From Acinetobacter genomosp. 15BJ (lineage in GTDB: Bacteria > Pseudomonadota > Gammaproteobacteria > Pseudomonadales > Moraxellaceae), in NCBI RefSeq assembly GCF_000400715.1, contig NZ_KE007347.1:548403-612402 (forward strand): a stretch of DNA of 64,000 bases, given 5' to 3'. Every line of letters begins with the position of its first letter. The first letter of the stretch is position 1. Below, piece after piece: positions 8,141 through 17,909 of this stretch. The position numbers and the translations under genes were made by a program. The notes beneath the pieces were generated by a model, which saw only the letters and a program-made list of their open reading frames with translations, had not been told where the DNA came from and did no database searches.

Positions 8141-10477
8141 TTAATTAAAGGCGGTGATACGTTCTTCTCTAGGCAGCTCAGGATTTATAACTTTCTGGTA
8201 GTCTTGTTCTGTGAGAACGTGGTTTGGAACACGGGCTGCCCAAAATGATGGAAGATAGGGATCGAAATCTGGATCGTATCCAGAGCGGCAGAATGCAGTA
8301 TCTCCTTGCCATGGGACTGCCATCCAGCGGGTAATACTGCCTGCGACTTGAGCATATAAGGGACCATCAACTTGCTGAACTTTGATTGGTGTCATTGTTG
8401 AGCCATAGTCTGGTTCGGGATTTGTAGCTGCGCGTAATCTGATTCTGAATGGTGAACTATACATACTGGCATGACGCATCGGCCATGTCATTTCACAACC
8501 GGGATGGAAGGTATCTGCCAGACAATAATGCAAGGCTGCCTGATCTAATGTATGAGGTTGATCTTGTAGTGGAACTTGATCTAAGGATGAAGGAGGCTTA
8601 ATTTCTTCATTAGACCAATCATCGATAAAATTTCCGTCTACCCAGTTTCGGAGTAGACCTTCTTGTAAACCCGTCATAGTCAGCATATTGCCGGGCCCAT
8701 TTTCTGGAAAGCTTCCAAATGCATCGCCATAAATCCAAGGCCAGATATGTGGCCATTGTACTGGCTCAGCTACGCTAGGTTTGGATGGTCTGAAACTATG
8801 CAAGATGGCACGGCGTAATTCACTATATGGATCAGCTAAATTTTTATTCTTTGATTGGAATGAAAGTTTAGCCAGCAGTGCAGGGTTATTAAAATCCATT
8901 GGACAGCCTTTGCCAAAATAGGCTGCAAAACCTTTATTTACCCACTGTAAACCGCCTAGACGTTTCAAGAGTGGCCAAATGTCTTTAGTAAAGGATGGCT
9001 TCTCTGGCATAACCATCCAACCTGCATTGACGTAGACATCACACATAAGGTCGTACATGGTTCGCCAGCTCACAACATCTGGTGCATAGTTGGGTGGAGC
9101 AACAACAACCCACGCAGATTCAACGGGTATCTCGATTCCATTTATGGAAACTGTTGCAGTGACTGGGCCATCGGATGTGTCATAATACCAATCATCAGCA
9201 TTATTAAAGCTTGGCGGATGGTCTGGATCATAAACAGGTGCATGGGTTGGAGATGCTGATTTACCATGTCCACCTAGGAATAATAAGTGTCCATTTTCAT
9301 CTGTTTGAATTTCACCTAAAGGCACCGTCACAGCTTGTTCCGCTGCTGCTTGAAAAGTTCCAGTATCAAAACGATGTTCAGCACCACCAGAAACATTACG
9401 ACCAAAAATACTGCGTGGACCTGGATCAATGGCTAATTTATGTCGATTGGCTGGTTTGACTTTGGGATTACGTAGCGTGAACGCATTATCGGGAGCATTG
9501 ACGGCTTCTGGTATGTCCAGTGCATACTGAAATTGATACCATTCAGCTTTACGGTTGGCAACATGGACAGTCCAGACAATATCTGCATTGTCAGGATTCA
9601 GCTCACGAACTACGTCACCAGCAGCATTGTAGCCATAGATACGGAATCGAGCTGCTTGCCTTTTGATTGCGCCCGTCTTATCTCGATAATTATTGGGTTG
9701 CTGGGTTGGGTCAGCTGGGGCATCGACAAGCTCAGGGCCAATAAAAAACTCATTTTCACTATCACCTACACGAGCGACCCCAATTGCCGGATGGATTGCT
9801 GCACGAACAATTCGGGTATCAATACCCGCTGCAGGTGAAATAACAGCGCGAGGAGTATCAGGTTCACCTAAAGGCACACCATTTACATTACGGCGTAACT
9901 CTGCTGAAGCTGCGTAAACAACACGTCTAGCGTCTGCGATAGAACCCACAGGGGCATGTTCAGCGGTGACGCGCCAAATATTCATTGCTAAGTTCTCACC
10001 GTACTGGGCTTGTCCTCGAGCAGAGATATCTTGAATCGGTATCACAATATCTGCGACATGAATAGGTGGACTTAAATCTTCCGGCCAGACAACAGTTGCT
10101 TCGTCTAATGGCATACGTTCAGGATCTGTTCTGAGTTGGATCATGAAACGGAATCGTGCTTCAGAGACTTTTAATCTTGAGATTAAGTCGTTGGCTAAAT
10201 AAGAAGGGTCATTAGGCGAATGGTTTGGTGGGTCAAGATAAAAAACAGGTTCTAATTTATATTTTACATATTCATTCTGACCGAATTGAAAAGGCAAGCC
10301 ACTCCAGTAAGCGGAAGCTAAAACACTGGCAACCGGTTTTGCCATCGCATCCAGCAATTCTGAAGTTTTGGGATGAGCTTTTAGGTAAGGATCGTAGTTC
10401 CCATCGACTACACCAGCTTTGGTAAATTCACACATATCTTTTGCAGTGTCGACAAAAAATGCATCAAAATTCTGCAT
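8141..10477 (-). pseudogene. LodA/GoxA-type CTQ-dependent amine/amino-acid oxidase, main fragment of a broken fusion gene
   Basis: 778 codons. Residues 1-200 are the second half of a catalase-like domain (FDAFFVDTAKDM, SAYWSGLPFQFGQ). From about residue 225 the LodA-type oxidase begins with AAIHPAIGVARVGDS. Near the end, FHPGCEMTWP (Cys661) and MAVPWQGDTAFC (Trp723) supply a Cys and Trp 62 residues apart, closely matching the Cys/Trp pair (about 65 apart) that forms cysteine tryptophylquinone in LodA. Known members oxidise lysine or glycine and release ammonia and hydrogen peroxide. The ATG at 10477 is internal to the original gene: its frame is open only from just after a TGA near 10527, and the natural N-terminus lies in the upstream fragment. 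Confidence 0.8.
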
Positions 10478-10866
10478 AAGGAAATCAAATGTACTCGCAT
10501 CAGGGTTGCCGAGTATTTTTCCCCCTCAACATCAAATAGTTTGATTCCAATACCAAGGGTAGATTTGAAGTCTGTATTTGTTGGTGTGGTGTCGGATGAA
10601 AAGCGAACCCAAGTCGGGTAACTTTTGCCTAAATTTGAAAATAAGCCGATACGGAACTTCTCGGGTAAATCATCACGGATTTTGAATTCAGCAGCGGCTA
10701 TTCCGTGTGGTTTAAGAAATACTGGTCGCATGGCAGGGCATTGACCTTTGCGAATTCTCCCAGCTTGTACCATATCTACAAACATGGCTTTCAGAGATTC
10801 AATTGGGTCTTTTGTACAATCAACACATGGCGAATTGTTGGGTGAGTCGGATTTTAAGTGATCCAT
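10478..10866 (-). pseudogene. N-terminal catalase-like fragment of the broken catalase-LodA fusion gene
   Basis: Starts at ATG 10866 with AAGGAAAAGAA upstream. It encodes HGIAAAEFKIRDDLPEKF, PTWVRFSSD and LGIGIKLFDVEGEK, the same blocks seen in the catalase-like lipoprotein nearby. Translation then leaves the family sequence at a run of five G and five A on the minus strand (10516-10525). One added base in that run restores the frame and yields KILGNPDASTFDFL joined to MQNFDAFFVDTAKDM. The unshifted frame instead runs on to 10408, overlapping the next fragment. The full gene would span 7841-10866, about 1008 residues. There is no signal peptide at this start. Confidence 0.75.
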
Positions 10867-11185
10867 TTCTTTTCCTTATTATTTTAAAGTGTTTTTATTT
10901 TCATCGTTTATGAAATTATAGAAAATATTGTGGGTGGTCAATATGTGTACTATGGAATAAATAAAATAATTTGATCGACTGTTTTTAATTAAATTATCTT
11001 TAAGTTTTTCTTATTGAAAATATTTTATCAAAACTAAACAGTAGGTGATTTTTTGTTTGAACGAATCTTGTTTTAATGAAATCTAAATAAAGCTGGTTAT
11101 TTATTAGGTGAGTTTTATAATTGGAAATATGTGAACCAATGATTTAAATGTTAATTAGTTCACATATTAATGTGTATTCTATTAA
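10867..11185. other. Intergenic region upstream of the oxidase cluster
   Basis: About 320 AT-rich bases between the divergently ordered 3' end of the small secreted protein gene and the oxidase start. No hairpin terminator or repeat stands out. The oxidase promoter is expected here, but no hexamer pair is good enough to name. Confidence 0.35.
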
Positions 11186-11479
11186 CTAGTAGTAACTTGC
11201 AATAATAACAGCATTCTTTTGATCTGGTAGCTGTTCGAAGCTAATGTCAGTGGTTGTATTCTTTTGTGTGTGAGTATTTAAGTCACTGAGAGAAATTGAT
11301 TGAGAATCAATCTTATCTCTGATTTGATTCAACTGCTGACAGTCACTATTGTTATGTTGCTGAGAGCAAGTATCCTCTACAATACTTCCATTCATTTGGA
11401 TTGTGCTTGCAGAATAACCCACCGAAGCAAACGCCATTAATGATAAAAGTAGGGCAGATTTATAGATATTGTTATACAT
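11186..11479 (-). CDS. Small secreted protein with pilin-like N-terminus (hypothetical)
   Basis: 97 residues: a signal peptide of about 23 residues (hydrophobic core ALLLSLMAFASVG, cleavage near YSA), then STIQMNGSIVEDTCS. This resembles the first strand of fimbrial subunits (compare TITINGLVTDKTCD in the pilin at 17376). The remainder is short, Gln/Asn-rich and far too small for a complete pilin domain (usually about 150 residues). It may be a truncated or reduced fimbrial relative or an unrelated small periplasmic protein. It lies on the same strand as the fimbrial operon and downstream of it, but behind separate terminators. Confidence 0.55.
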   Translation of the reverse strand: MYNNIYKSALLLSLMAFASVGYSASTIQMNGSIVEDTCSQQHNNSDCQQLNQIRDKIDSQSISLSDLNTHTQKNTTTDISFEQLPDQKNAVIIASYY

Positions 11480-11794
11480 GTTTATTGCCTTTTATAAGAT
11501 GTATTAAGTATTAATTAACATAAGTATTATTATTAAGGCAATATTAAAATTAGATATTGATTAAATAGTTATTTAAAGTGTGATGTATTTAAAATTTTGG
11601 TTTTAAATTGATAATTAATATGTTTATTTTGATTTGTTAATTGTGTCACATATTTTTGCTTTAATGAGAATTTAAAAACCTGACCTGTCTGGTATACATT
11701 ATATGGTCGCCGTAGCATATTTTTAAAATACAAATATGGAACTTAGGTATATAATTACTCTTGAGAAATTATGTTATTACTGTTTTTGTAAGAC

Positions 11795-11825
11795 AAAAAA
11801 GCCTAATCGTCGATTAGGCTTTTTT
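11795..11825. terminator. Bidirectional terminator downstream of the DUF4882-like lipoprotein gene
   Basis: A6, stem GCCTAATCG/CGATTAGGC with a minimal loop, then T6. On the minus strand it follows the lipoprotein gene by about 14 bases. Confidence 0.85.
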
Positions 11826-11838
11826 GATTCTAGCTGAG

Positions 11839-12741
11839 CTAAATTACATTGCCACAGATATCTGTTGTACCTTGTGGATAACTGAATTGCAGAGCATTTC
11901 GGTCAGTGATGAGTTCTGAAGATAGTTCTTGTCCATCTAGATCGTGAGAAAATATCCAAGCACTGCTAGAGATGTTAAAACTGAGATTTTCAAGTGCTGC
12001 AGGTAGGGTGGATTGATAGCCTTGATCAACGCCATTGAAGATAAATCCGACCTGTTTTGTTAACTGGTTGATATAGATACCTAAACGTTGATAATTATTT
12101 GTATTAGTAGTCACTTTGGTATTCTGGTAATGCTCAACTGTGGTAGGTCCAGTACCATCGCTAAGTTGATATCTTAAAGAGTAAGTTAAATCAGGTGGGT
12201 TTTCCCCAAAGTCTGGATCATATGTACCAGACTGAAAGCCGAAGTCTGAGCGAATTGCATAGCCATTATTTGTGACTCCTGTAAGCAAAAATGAGGACAA
12301 ATAAGTAGAATCACCTGTAGGTGGCGGTGCTGGAATTTTTAGTTGCATTTCAAATGCAATAATACCTGTTTGAGGGAGAGGGAAATCACCATTTTCATTG
12401 ATTGAGTTAAGCTGGGCTTTACTTGTTGCAACGTAGTTAATGTATGCATCTTCATCTATAGGTGCAGAGCTAACGATGAAACCGAACTTTTGACCATTAA
12501 TTTCAGGAAATTGTGTGATAGGTGTGTATCCAGGGTTTTGTAAGTTCCAAGTATCATAATCTTGCTGTGTTGCATCAAAATTATACTGGCATGTTTGTGG
12601 TTGGCTAAAACTACGTAAACTAAAGCTGGTAGATGCTGCTGCTGGTGTTGGTTGAGTGCTAGTACTGTTTTGCGAACTATTCTGATTTTCACCACAGCCG
12701 AGCAAGGCTAGGCTAAGTGCAAAAATGCTGAGTTTTTTCAT
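11839..12741 (-). CDS. Hypothetical lipoprotein, possibly DUF4882-like
   Basis: 300 residues. The N-terminus MKKLSIFALSLALLGCGENQ is a textbook lipoprotein signal with Cys at position 16, followed by a Ser/Thr/Pro/Gln-rich linker of about 25 residues and then a beta-rich globular part with conserved-looking blocks (CQYNFDATQQDYDTW, IIAFEMQLKIP, QRLGIYINQLTKQVGFIFNG). The composition suggests a beta-sandwich surface domain. I associate this pattern with the DUF4882 proteins of Acinetobacter, but only from memory. It is encoded downstream of the fimbrial operon in the same direction but behind a terminator, so a link with pili is not shown. Confidence 0.65.
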   Translation of the reverse strand: MKKLSIFALSLALLGCGENQNSSQNSTSTQPTPAAASTSFSLRSFSQPQTCQYNFDATQQDYDTWNLQNPGYTPITQFPEINGQKFGFIVSSAPIDEDAYINYVATSKAQLNSINENGDFPLPQTGIIAFEMQLKIPAPPPTGDSTYLSSFLLTGVTNNGYAIRSDFGFQSGTYDPDFGENPPDLTYSLRYQLSDGTGPTTVEHYQNTKVTTNTNNYQRLGIYINQLTKQVGFIFNGVDQGYQSTLPAALENLSFNISSSAWIFSHDLDGQELSSELITDRNALQFSYPQGTTDICGNVI

Positions 12742-12855
12742 TGATTGTTCCTCTGGTTTATTGTTTACGGCTTATTATCAAAAATAAAAAATGCGACTTT
12801 TTAAGAAATAAATTTTAAAAAATAATTGATTAGGAATATTCTGTTTTGAATTTTA

Positions 12856-12889
12856 TAAAAAAAAGACCTCTCGTTTGGGAAGAGGTCTT
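12856..12889 (-). terminator. Terminator of the fimbrial operon
   Basis: On the minus strand, stem AAGACCTCTT/AGAGGTCTT followed by a run of eight T, about ten bases after the adhesin stop codon. Confidence 0.85.
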
Positions 12890-12898
12890 ATAAAAGGT

Positions 12899-13933
12899 TT
12901 AATCGTATTGGATTGTTACGGTTGCCATTGCACGAACAGTACCTGCAGTAACATTGGTCGCTGTTTGATAATAACGAGCAGACAGCGGGATATTATATTG
13001 TACAGTTTGGTTTGAGCTAACTGAACCAACATCCAATTTGTCGCCTTTGCGGATTACTTGATTTTTATTTTGATATTTCCAAAGCAGTTGTACACCAACA
13101 CCATTGGCTTTGGTTGAGTTTGGTGCTGTATTGGCCATCACTTGGTTATTGGTACCATCTTGTGGAAAATCAAAATCTAAACTGACTTGGTTCTTTTCCT
13201 CATATCCCGTTGGGTTTTTACCACCATTACATAGGATATTTAAGTCAAAGGCCTGCTCACCTTGGGTTGAACCAACACCACTAAAGCCTGATTTCATCAC
13301 AGTAGGAAGTTGAACCACTTTATTAATATTACCTTGTAATTCACAAGAGGAAGAGGCAATAGTAATTGCATTACCATACACGGTACTTGTTAACCAAGGA
13401 GTAACTCCATAGCCGCTAGCATGATAGGCACTATACCGACCAGGTACTAGAGCACCAGATCCAGTTTGGTTTGCTGTTTTAACAATTTCAACAACAAAAT
13501 AACCATTTGCTAGAGTATATCTTGTACTTCTTTGTGTGGCCGCTCGATATGGATAGTAGCCAGAGAAGTTTGTTGCATTTTCAGCTTCACGGTAAAGACG
13601 AATCCCAATACCTTCAATATTGGTAGAATAGATATTATTCCCCAAAGGACTAAGAGCATAACTTTGAGAAAGATTTGCTTCTAAAGTTCCTCCATTTCTA
13701 TCACACCAATAAGTTGAACCATTAGGTGTAATAGGGAATGTTGCTTTACGTAAAATTTTACCAACTTCATCACTTGGTCTCACAACAACACGACCAACAG
13801 CCATTGAAATATCGACTGTTTTAAACTCTTTACCCCTATCTGTTTCGGGAGTACAAGCTGCATTTGCTTCAGTGTAGATGCCAAGACCTGCGGTAAGCAA
13901 AACACTGTTTAAGAGTAATTTTTTCATTTGCAT
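12899..13933 (-). CDS. Fimbrial tip adhesin / minor fimbrial subunit
   Basis: 344 residues with a signal peptide (MKKLLLNSVLLTAGLGIYTEANA, cleavage before ACTPETD). The length is about twice that of a pilin: an N-terminal domain (to about residue 190) with a receptor-binding role in the FimH/MrkD type of adhesin, and a C-terminal pilin domain from about SCELQG onward. That domain ends in a beta strand (GTVRAMATVTIQYD) able to interact with the chaperone and usher. It is the last gene of the chaperone-usher operon and overlaps the usher gene by 10 bases, so translation is probably coupled. The ligand is unknown. Confidence 0.82.
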   Translation of the reverse strand: MQMKKLLLNSVLLTAGLGIYTEANAACTPETDRGKEFKTVDISMAVGRVVVRPSDEVGKILRKATFPITPNGSTYWCDRNGGTLEANLSQSYALSPLGNNIYSTNIEGIGIRLYREAENATNFSGYYPYRAATQRSTRYTLANGYFVVEIVKTANQTGSGALVPGRYSAYHASGYGVTPWLTSTVYGNAITIASSSCELQGNINKVVQLPTVMKSGFSGVGSTQGEQAFDLNILCNGGKNPTGYEEKNQVSLDFDFPQDGTNNQVMANTAPNSTKANGVGVQLLWKYQNKNQVIRKGDKLDVGSVSSNQTVQYNIPLSARYYQTATNVTAGTVRAMATVTIQYD

Positions 13934-16497
13934 ACTGCCTCAGTCATGATCATGCTTTGCTGATCGTTAGAAATTTGTGCTGTAACATCATAACTGAAGT
14001 GGCACTGTTCATTGGCTTCATCGCCCCATTTTACATACAAATCACCTTTTGGCTCTTGCGTACGTAAATACACCATGCTGCCTTGCGCAACAATACCAAC
14101 AGACTCATCTTTGGTATTAAAGACTTGTGCTGCAAATGGTAAGCTTTCACCCGCTGCTGTTTTGGTGTTGATGTAGATGGCATAGCCTTTCTTGGTTGAG
14201 AAATCAACTTTAGCAATCGCGCCAGCAAAAGGAGCAATACGTTGGCTAGTTTCTTCTAATTCAACATTGGTTGACATTTCTTGTGGGTCAAGTGTGATGT
14301 CATTTAAACGATATGGTGTTACATATGGAATCACAGCATAACCAGATTTATTTACACTCAGACCGGTCGTATTATTAACTTTGGCGCCAGCCGCATCTGG
14401 TGCATAAACCAACACCATCGTTTGACCTTGTTCTGGACCAAACAGGATGCCATCTGAATGAGCAACAACGCTACCGCTGACACTGAGCATCGCTTGTTGA
14501 TATGAATCAGCAATACTATAAGAGCCACCCACTGTGGCAAAGTTAGTACGATAACGGCTGTTCACGTTGAAGCTTGGGTTCTGTCTGTCTTGATGAGATA
14601 CAGATGCACCGTAGTTAAAGCGATCACCCACCATACCGCTCATACCGACTGTGCGGTTATTTTCAGATACGTTTGCATTGACATTGACAGAGCTCTTTCT
14701 GAAATTCATAGGGAAAGAGAGGGTCATCAAATATTCTGTATCACGGGTCTGGTTATTTGAACCGTATTCGATCTGACGATTGGTCGCAGAAAGACCATAG
14801 GTTAAGCCATGATAGTTATTGCTATAACCCACTTGGTATTGGCGGCTGGTCTCATTACGGTTCCAGTAATCGTTCCAAGAACCAACCATATAAATATTAC
14901 CCCAACCCTCAGGTAAACCTTGGTTCAAGGTAATTTGGAATTCACTGCGTTGCTTACCTACAGCAAAGGTATTTACACCTTTATCTTCAAGATCACGAAT
15001 GAGTAGGGCATCACGTAGCTTATAATAGTTTTCTGTCGAATAACGATACGCTGCCAAGGTTAAGTTAGTATTGGTCGGTGAAATAAGTTTGCTATAACTT
15101 AAACGGAAACTTTGTCCAGATTGTGAACCTTGCTTATCAAAGTCAGTATTTGATTGGGTAATGTCAAATGACACAGCACCAATTGGCGTTGCAACGGCAG
15201 CACCTAATAATAAGGCACTATAGTCTTCAGCCAATTGGAAGCCCGTATAACCCGTTAGATAGTTATTCAGACCACGTTGGTATTTACCCTGCGTTACCCA
15301 AGGCGTTAAATCAATATCACGGTCGCGAAATTCACCCGCAGTGACTGAGTAACGGCTAAGTCCGGGACGCAGCATTTGCACAACAGATGCATAAGGAACA
15401 GCAAGCTTCTGAATTTCACCATTCGATTCAATAATCGAAACTTCAAGTTCGCCACCAAAACCTGTAGGGTAGAGGTCATTAATTTCAAAGCTACCCGGTG
15501 CAACCGTAGTTTGGTAAATCAATTGACCTTGTTGGCGAACTTCTACCTTAGCGTTGGTTTTTGCATTCCCACGAATACGTGGTGCATAGCCAAGCATACT
15601 ATTTGGTAGCATGCGATCATCGCTAGAAAAATCTAAACCGCGATAGCCAAATGAGTCAAATAACTCACCATTGGTAAAGCTATCACCTAAGGTTAAAACG
15701 CCACGATATTGTGGAAAAGCACGCTGTAAATAAGTGCTAGTAGACTCGTAGTTCGATTTCTTTTTGTTATTTGGATCTAGTTCACTTTGAGCGCCATCTT
15801 GCCATTGCCACTGTCCGTTATGGCGAAGTTGCCAGCCAGCAATGTTTGCACCAGCAGTAATTGCCATAAAGGCATTGGTGGTTTCTTTATTGTCATTTAA
15901 GCGGTTATAGGTTTTATAGGCACTTCCGCTATAAGATAAAAATCCAGCATTGACACCACGATCCCAAATACTTGGATCAACATAGCCTTGCGCATTTTTT
16001 TGTAATGCGATTTGTGGAATAGAAATATCTACACGCAGGCGCGAGGTATCGAAATCATAAAATGCATTTTCGATCCATTCTTCGATTTTGTAACAACCAT
16101 TCGGTGCAGCAGATTCTGTGCGGTTAACCAGAACTTCTTGTTTTACGCCGTATTCAAGCAATGAGCTTGAGGTGAAACAGGTAAAGGCATTTTGATTTTG
16201 TTCTGCCGAACGAAACATCATTCTTCTTTTGCCAAACCAGTTGCCATTGATATAAACATCAACGTTATATTCACCAGGTAAAACTGGGTTCCCATATTTA
16301 AAACGAGAAATATCTACTTTTTGGGCGTCACCGATTAAAAAAACAGAGTCAAATTCTGCTTCCATTGGTGCAGCTTTTTCTGCTGTCTGTTCTACTGCAT
16401 AAACAGCCATAGGCATCGTGATTGTGACTACCCCAGAAGTAAGGTAATAACATATACGACGCTTCAAGAATTTAGCTGTTGCATTTTTCTTTGACAT
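13924..16497 (-). CDS. Fimbrial outer-membrane usher protein (FimD/PapC family)
   Basis: 857 residues, the normal size for ushers. After the N-terminal export region comes the chaperone-binding domain (FDSVFLIGDAQKVDISRF, PGEYNVDVYINGNWFGKR). The long beta-barrel region follows, with usher signatures YRGLDFSSDDRMLPNSMLGYAPRI and YPTGFGGELEVSIIESNGE, then a plug-containing middle and C-terminal carboxy domains ending with two Cys (CHFSYDV, EAVCK). The protein forms the pore through which chaperone-subunit complexes are assembled into a pilus. The gene lies between chaperone (66 bases upstream) and adhesin (overlapping), the standard operon order. Confidence 0.95.
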   Translation of the reverse strand: MSKKNATAKFLKRRICYYLTSGVVTITMPMAVYAVEQTAEKAAPMEAEFDSVFLIGDAQKVDISRFKYGNPVLPGEYNVDVYINGNWFGKRRMMFRSAEQNQNAFTCFTSSSLLEYGVKQEVLVNRTESAAPNGCYKIEEWIENAFYDFDTSRLRVDISIPQIALQKNAQGYVDPSIWDRGVNAGFLSYSGSAYKTYNRLNDNKETTNAFMAITAGANIAGWQLRHNGQWQWQDGAQSELDPNNKKKSNYESTSTYLQRAFPQYRGVLTLGDSFTNGELFDSFGYRGLDFSSDDRMLPNSMLGYAPRIRGNAKTNAKVEVRQQGQLIYQTTVAPGSFEINDLYPTGFGGELEVSIIESNGEIQKLAVPYASVVQMLRPGLSRYSVTAGEFRDRDIDLTPWVTQGKYQRGLNNYLTGYTGFQLAEDYSALLLGAAVATPIGAVSFDITQSNTDFDKQGSQSGQSFRLSYSKLISPTNTNLTLAAYRYSTENYYKLRDALLIRDLEDKGVNTFAVGKQRSEFQITLNQGLPEGWGNIYMVGSWNDYWNRNETSRQYQVGYSNNYHGLTYGLSATNRQIEYGSNNQTRDTEYLMTLSFPMNFRKSSVNVNANVSENNRTVGMSGMVGDRFNYGASVSHQDRQNPSFNVNSRYRTNFATVGGSYSIADSYQQAMLSVSGSVVAHSDGILFGPEQGQTMVLVYAPDAAGAKVNNTTGLSVNKSGYAVIPYVTPYRLNDITLDPQEMSTNVELEETSQRIAPFAGAIAKVDFSTKKGYAIYINTKTAAGESLPFAAQVFNTKDESVGIVAQGSMVYLRTQEPKGDLYVKWGDEANEQCHFSYDVTAQISNDQQSMIMTEAVCK

Positions 16498-16563
16498 AAT
16501 CGGTTCGCCTATTCAATGATAGGTACAAAATCATTTACTGATTGGAAATAAATTTGTTTATTA

Positions 16564-17295
16564 TTAAAGCTTGATCTGGTGTTCGATACGACCACCGTAA
16601 TCGTTGATGCTCACATAGCTAAGCTTTTCAGTACTCCCAGTTTTCAATTGGATTTTGTCCTCTGAAAAAGGTGAGAGCATTAGACCTTTAGGCAGTAGGT
16701 CAACTGGCTTTCCTGCATTTTGTTGGTACACCGCAGTCATGGTGACGTGAAATGGTGTTGGGTTTTTTACAATCAAGGTTTGTCCGCTTTTCGCCCATTG
16801 TAATTTTTCACCAGCGAGATTGGCATCAGCCTTAATGCTTGCTGGACGATAGAAAAATTTAATGCGTGAGCGGATTGCAAGTTGTAAAAAATTATCAGGA
16901 ATAGCATCTTTACTGTTTGCGGTTGGTCTTGGTGGAATATCCAAAACATTCAACCAAAAAACAGTTTCTTGTTTTTGATTTAACTGAGCTGCATTAGGTA
17001 ATGCTGTAATACGAAGCGATTGGCTCTTCGTTGGATCTACACGCGAAATAGGTGGTGTAATCATAAATGGAACTTTAGACTGGTCGGGTGTACTTTTAGC
17101 ATCACCTTCATCAATCCATGCTTGAACAAGCGATGGCTTAGAACCATTGTTACTGACTTGCAAAGTCACTTCACGAGCGTCAGATGGATAAATAACGCGA
17201 GTTCCATGCAAAATAATTTCTGCATGTGTATGACTTGCGATCAAAGCCGACGACATCGTTAAACCAAGCAAAAAATTGTAACCGTTCAGTGCCAT
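16564..17295 (-). CDS. Periplasmic fimbrial chaperone (FimC/PapD family)
   Basis: 243 residues with signal peptide (cleavage after SHTHA). Domain 1 contains LHGTRVIYPSDAREVTLQVSN, with the chaperone G1/A1 region and conserved Arg, and FWLNVLDIPP with the family signature. RIKFFYRP leads into domain 2, which contains GEKLQW and NPTPFHVTM. These chaperones donate a strand to pilin subunits and hold them in the periplasm until they reach the usher. It stands between the major pilin and the usher genes. Confidence 0.93.
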   Translation of the reverse strand: MALNGYNFLLGLTMSSALIASHTHAEIILHGTRVIYPSDAREVTLQVSNNGSKPSLVQAWIDEGDAKSTPDQSKVPFMITPPISRVDPTKSQSLRITALPNAAQLNQKQETVFWLNVLDIPPRPTANSKDAIPDNFLQLAIRSRIKFFYRPASIKADANLAGEKLQWAKSGQTLIVKNPTPFHVTMTAVYQQNAGKPVDLLPKGLMLSPFSEDKIQLKTGSTEKLSYVSINDYGGRIEHQIKL

Positions 17296-17375
17296 TTAAA
17301 TTTTCTCTATGATTGCGTGAAGTGTACAACTGCGAATTTCTAGAAACCTAGAAATTCGCATAGTTTATCAATAGA

Positions 17376-17909
17376 TTATTGATAAATAATAGTGTACTGA
17401 ACTGAAGTATTTACTTCACCAGCAGTAGACGCGCCAGTTGCATAGTATTCAGCATAGTAGTTAAGGTCAGCAGTACCGCCTTCTACAACGTCAACCCATT
17501 GAGAGTTAGATTGAGCACCGTTGCTACCAGCAGCAAGAACTGGGATTACTTGGTTGTTGTTACCTAATAATTGAACATCAACGTTTTTAGCGCCACCAGC
17601 GTTTTGGTTAAGTAAACGACCAGTATTGAAATCAACAGTAGCACCTGGTTCGAAGTAAGTTGCAACTTTACCTTCTGAACAGTTACCTAAGTTGATTTGG
17701 AATGGAGTACGACCAGCAACATCACCTGCATTAGCAAGAGTTTGTTTAGATACAGTTGGAAGTGTTACTGTAAAGTCTTTACCAGCTGGAGTCACGATGT
17801 CACAAGTTTTGTCTGTTACTAGACCATTAATTGTAATCGTTCCGTCAGCAGCTTGAGCGTTAGCAATACCTACAACTGAAAGAGCAGCGATCAAAGCAAG
17901 TTTTTTCAT
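17376..17909 (-). CDS. Major fimbrial subunit (type 1 pilin, FimA-like)
   Basis: 177 residues: signal peptide MKKLALIAALSVVGIANAQA, mature start ADGTITINGLVTDKTCDIVT. Two Cys (in KTCDIV and GNCSEGK) form the pilin disulphide, and the C-terminal strand ends with SVQYTIIYQ. The gene is first in the operon and has many preferred codons, as expected for an abundant structural subunit. It is separated from the chaperone gene by about 80 bases, which hold a small inverted repeat of CTAGAAATTC near 17340-17358 that could attenuate transcription into the assembly genes. Promoter region lies in the 490 bases upstream. Confidence 0.92.
   Translation of the reverse strand: MKKLALIAALSVVGIANAQAADGTITINGLVTDKTCDIVTPAGKDFTVTLPTVSKQTLANAGDVAGRTPFQINLGNCSEGKVATYFEPGATVDFNTGRLLNQNAGGAKNVDVQLLGNNNQVIPVLAAGSNGAQSNSQWVDVVEGGTADLNYYAEYYATGASTAGEVNTSVQYTIIYQ

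Noticed and set aside
10516..10525. Programmed -1 frameshift at the G5A5 run in the oxidase gene
   Set aside because: The codon phase does not give a good slippery heptamer, no stimulating structure is evident, and a second lesion downstream argues for decay.
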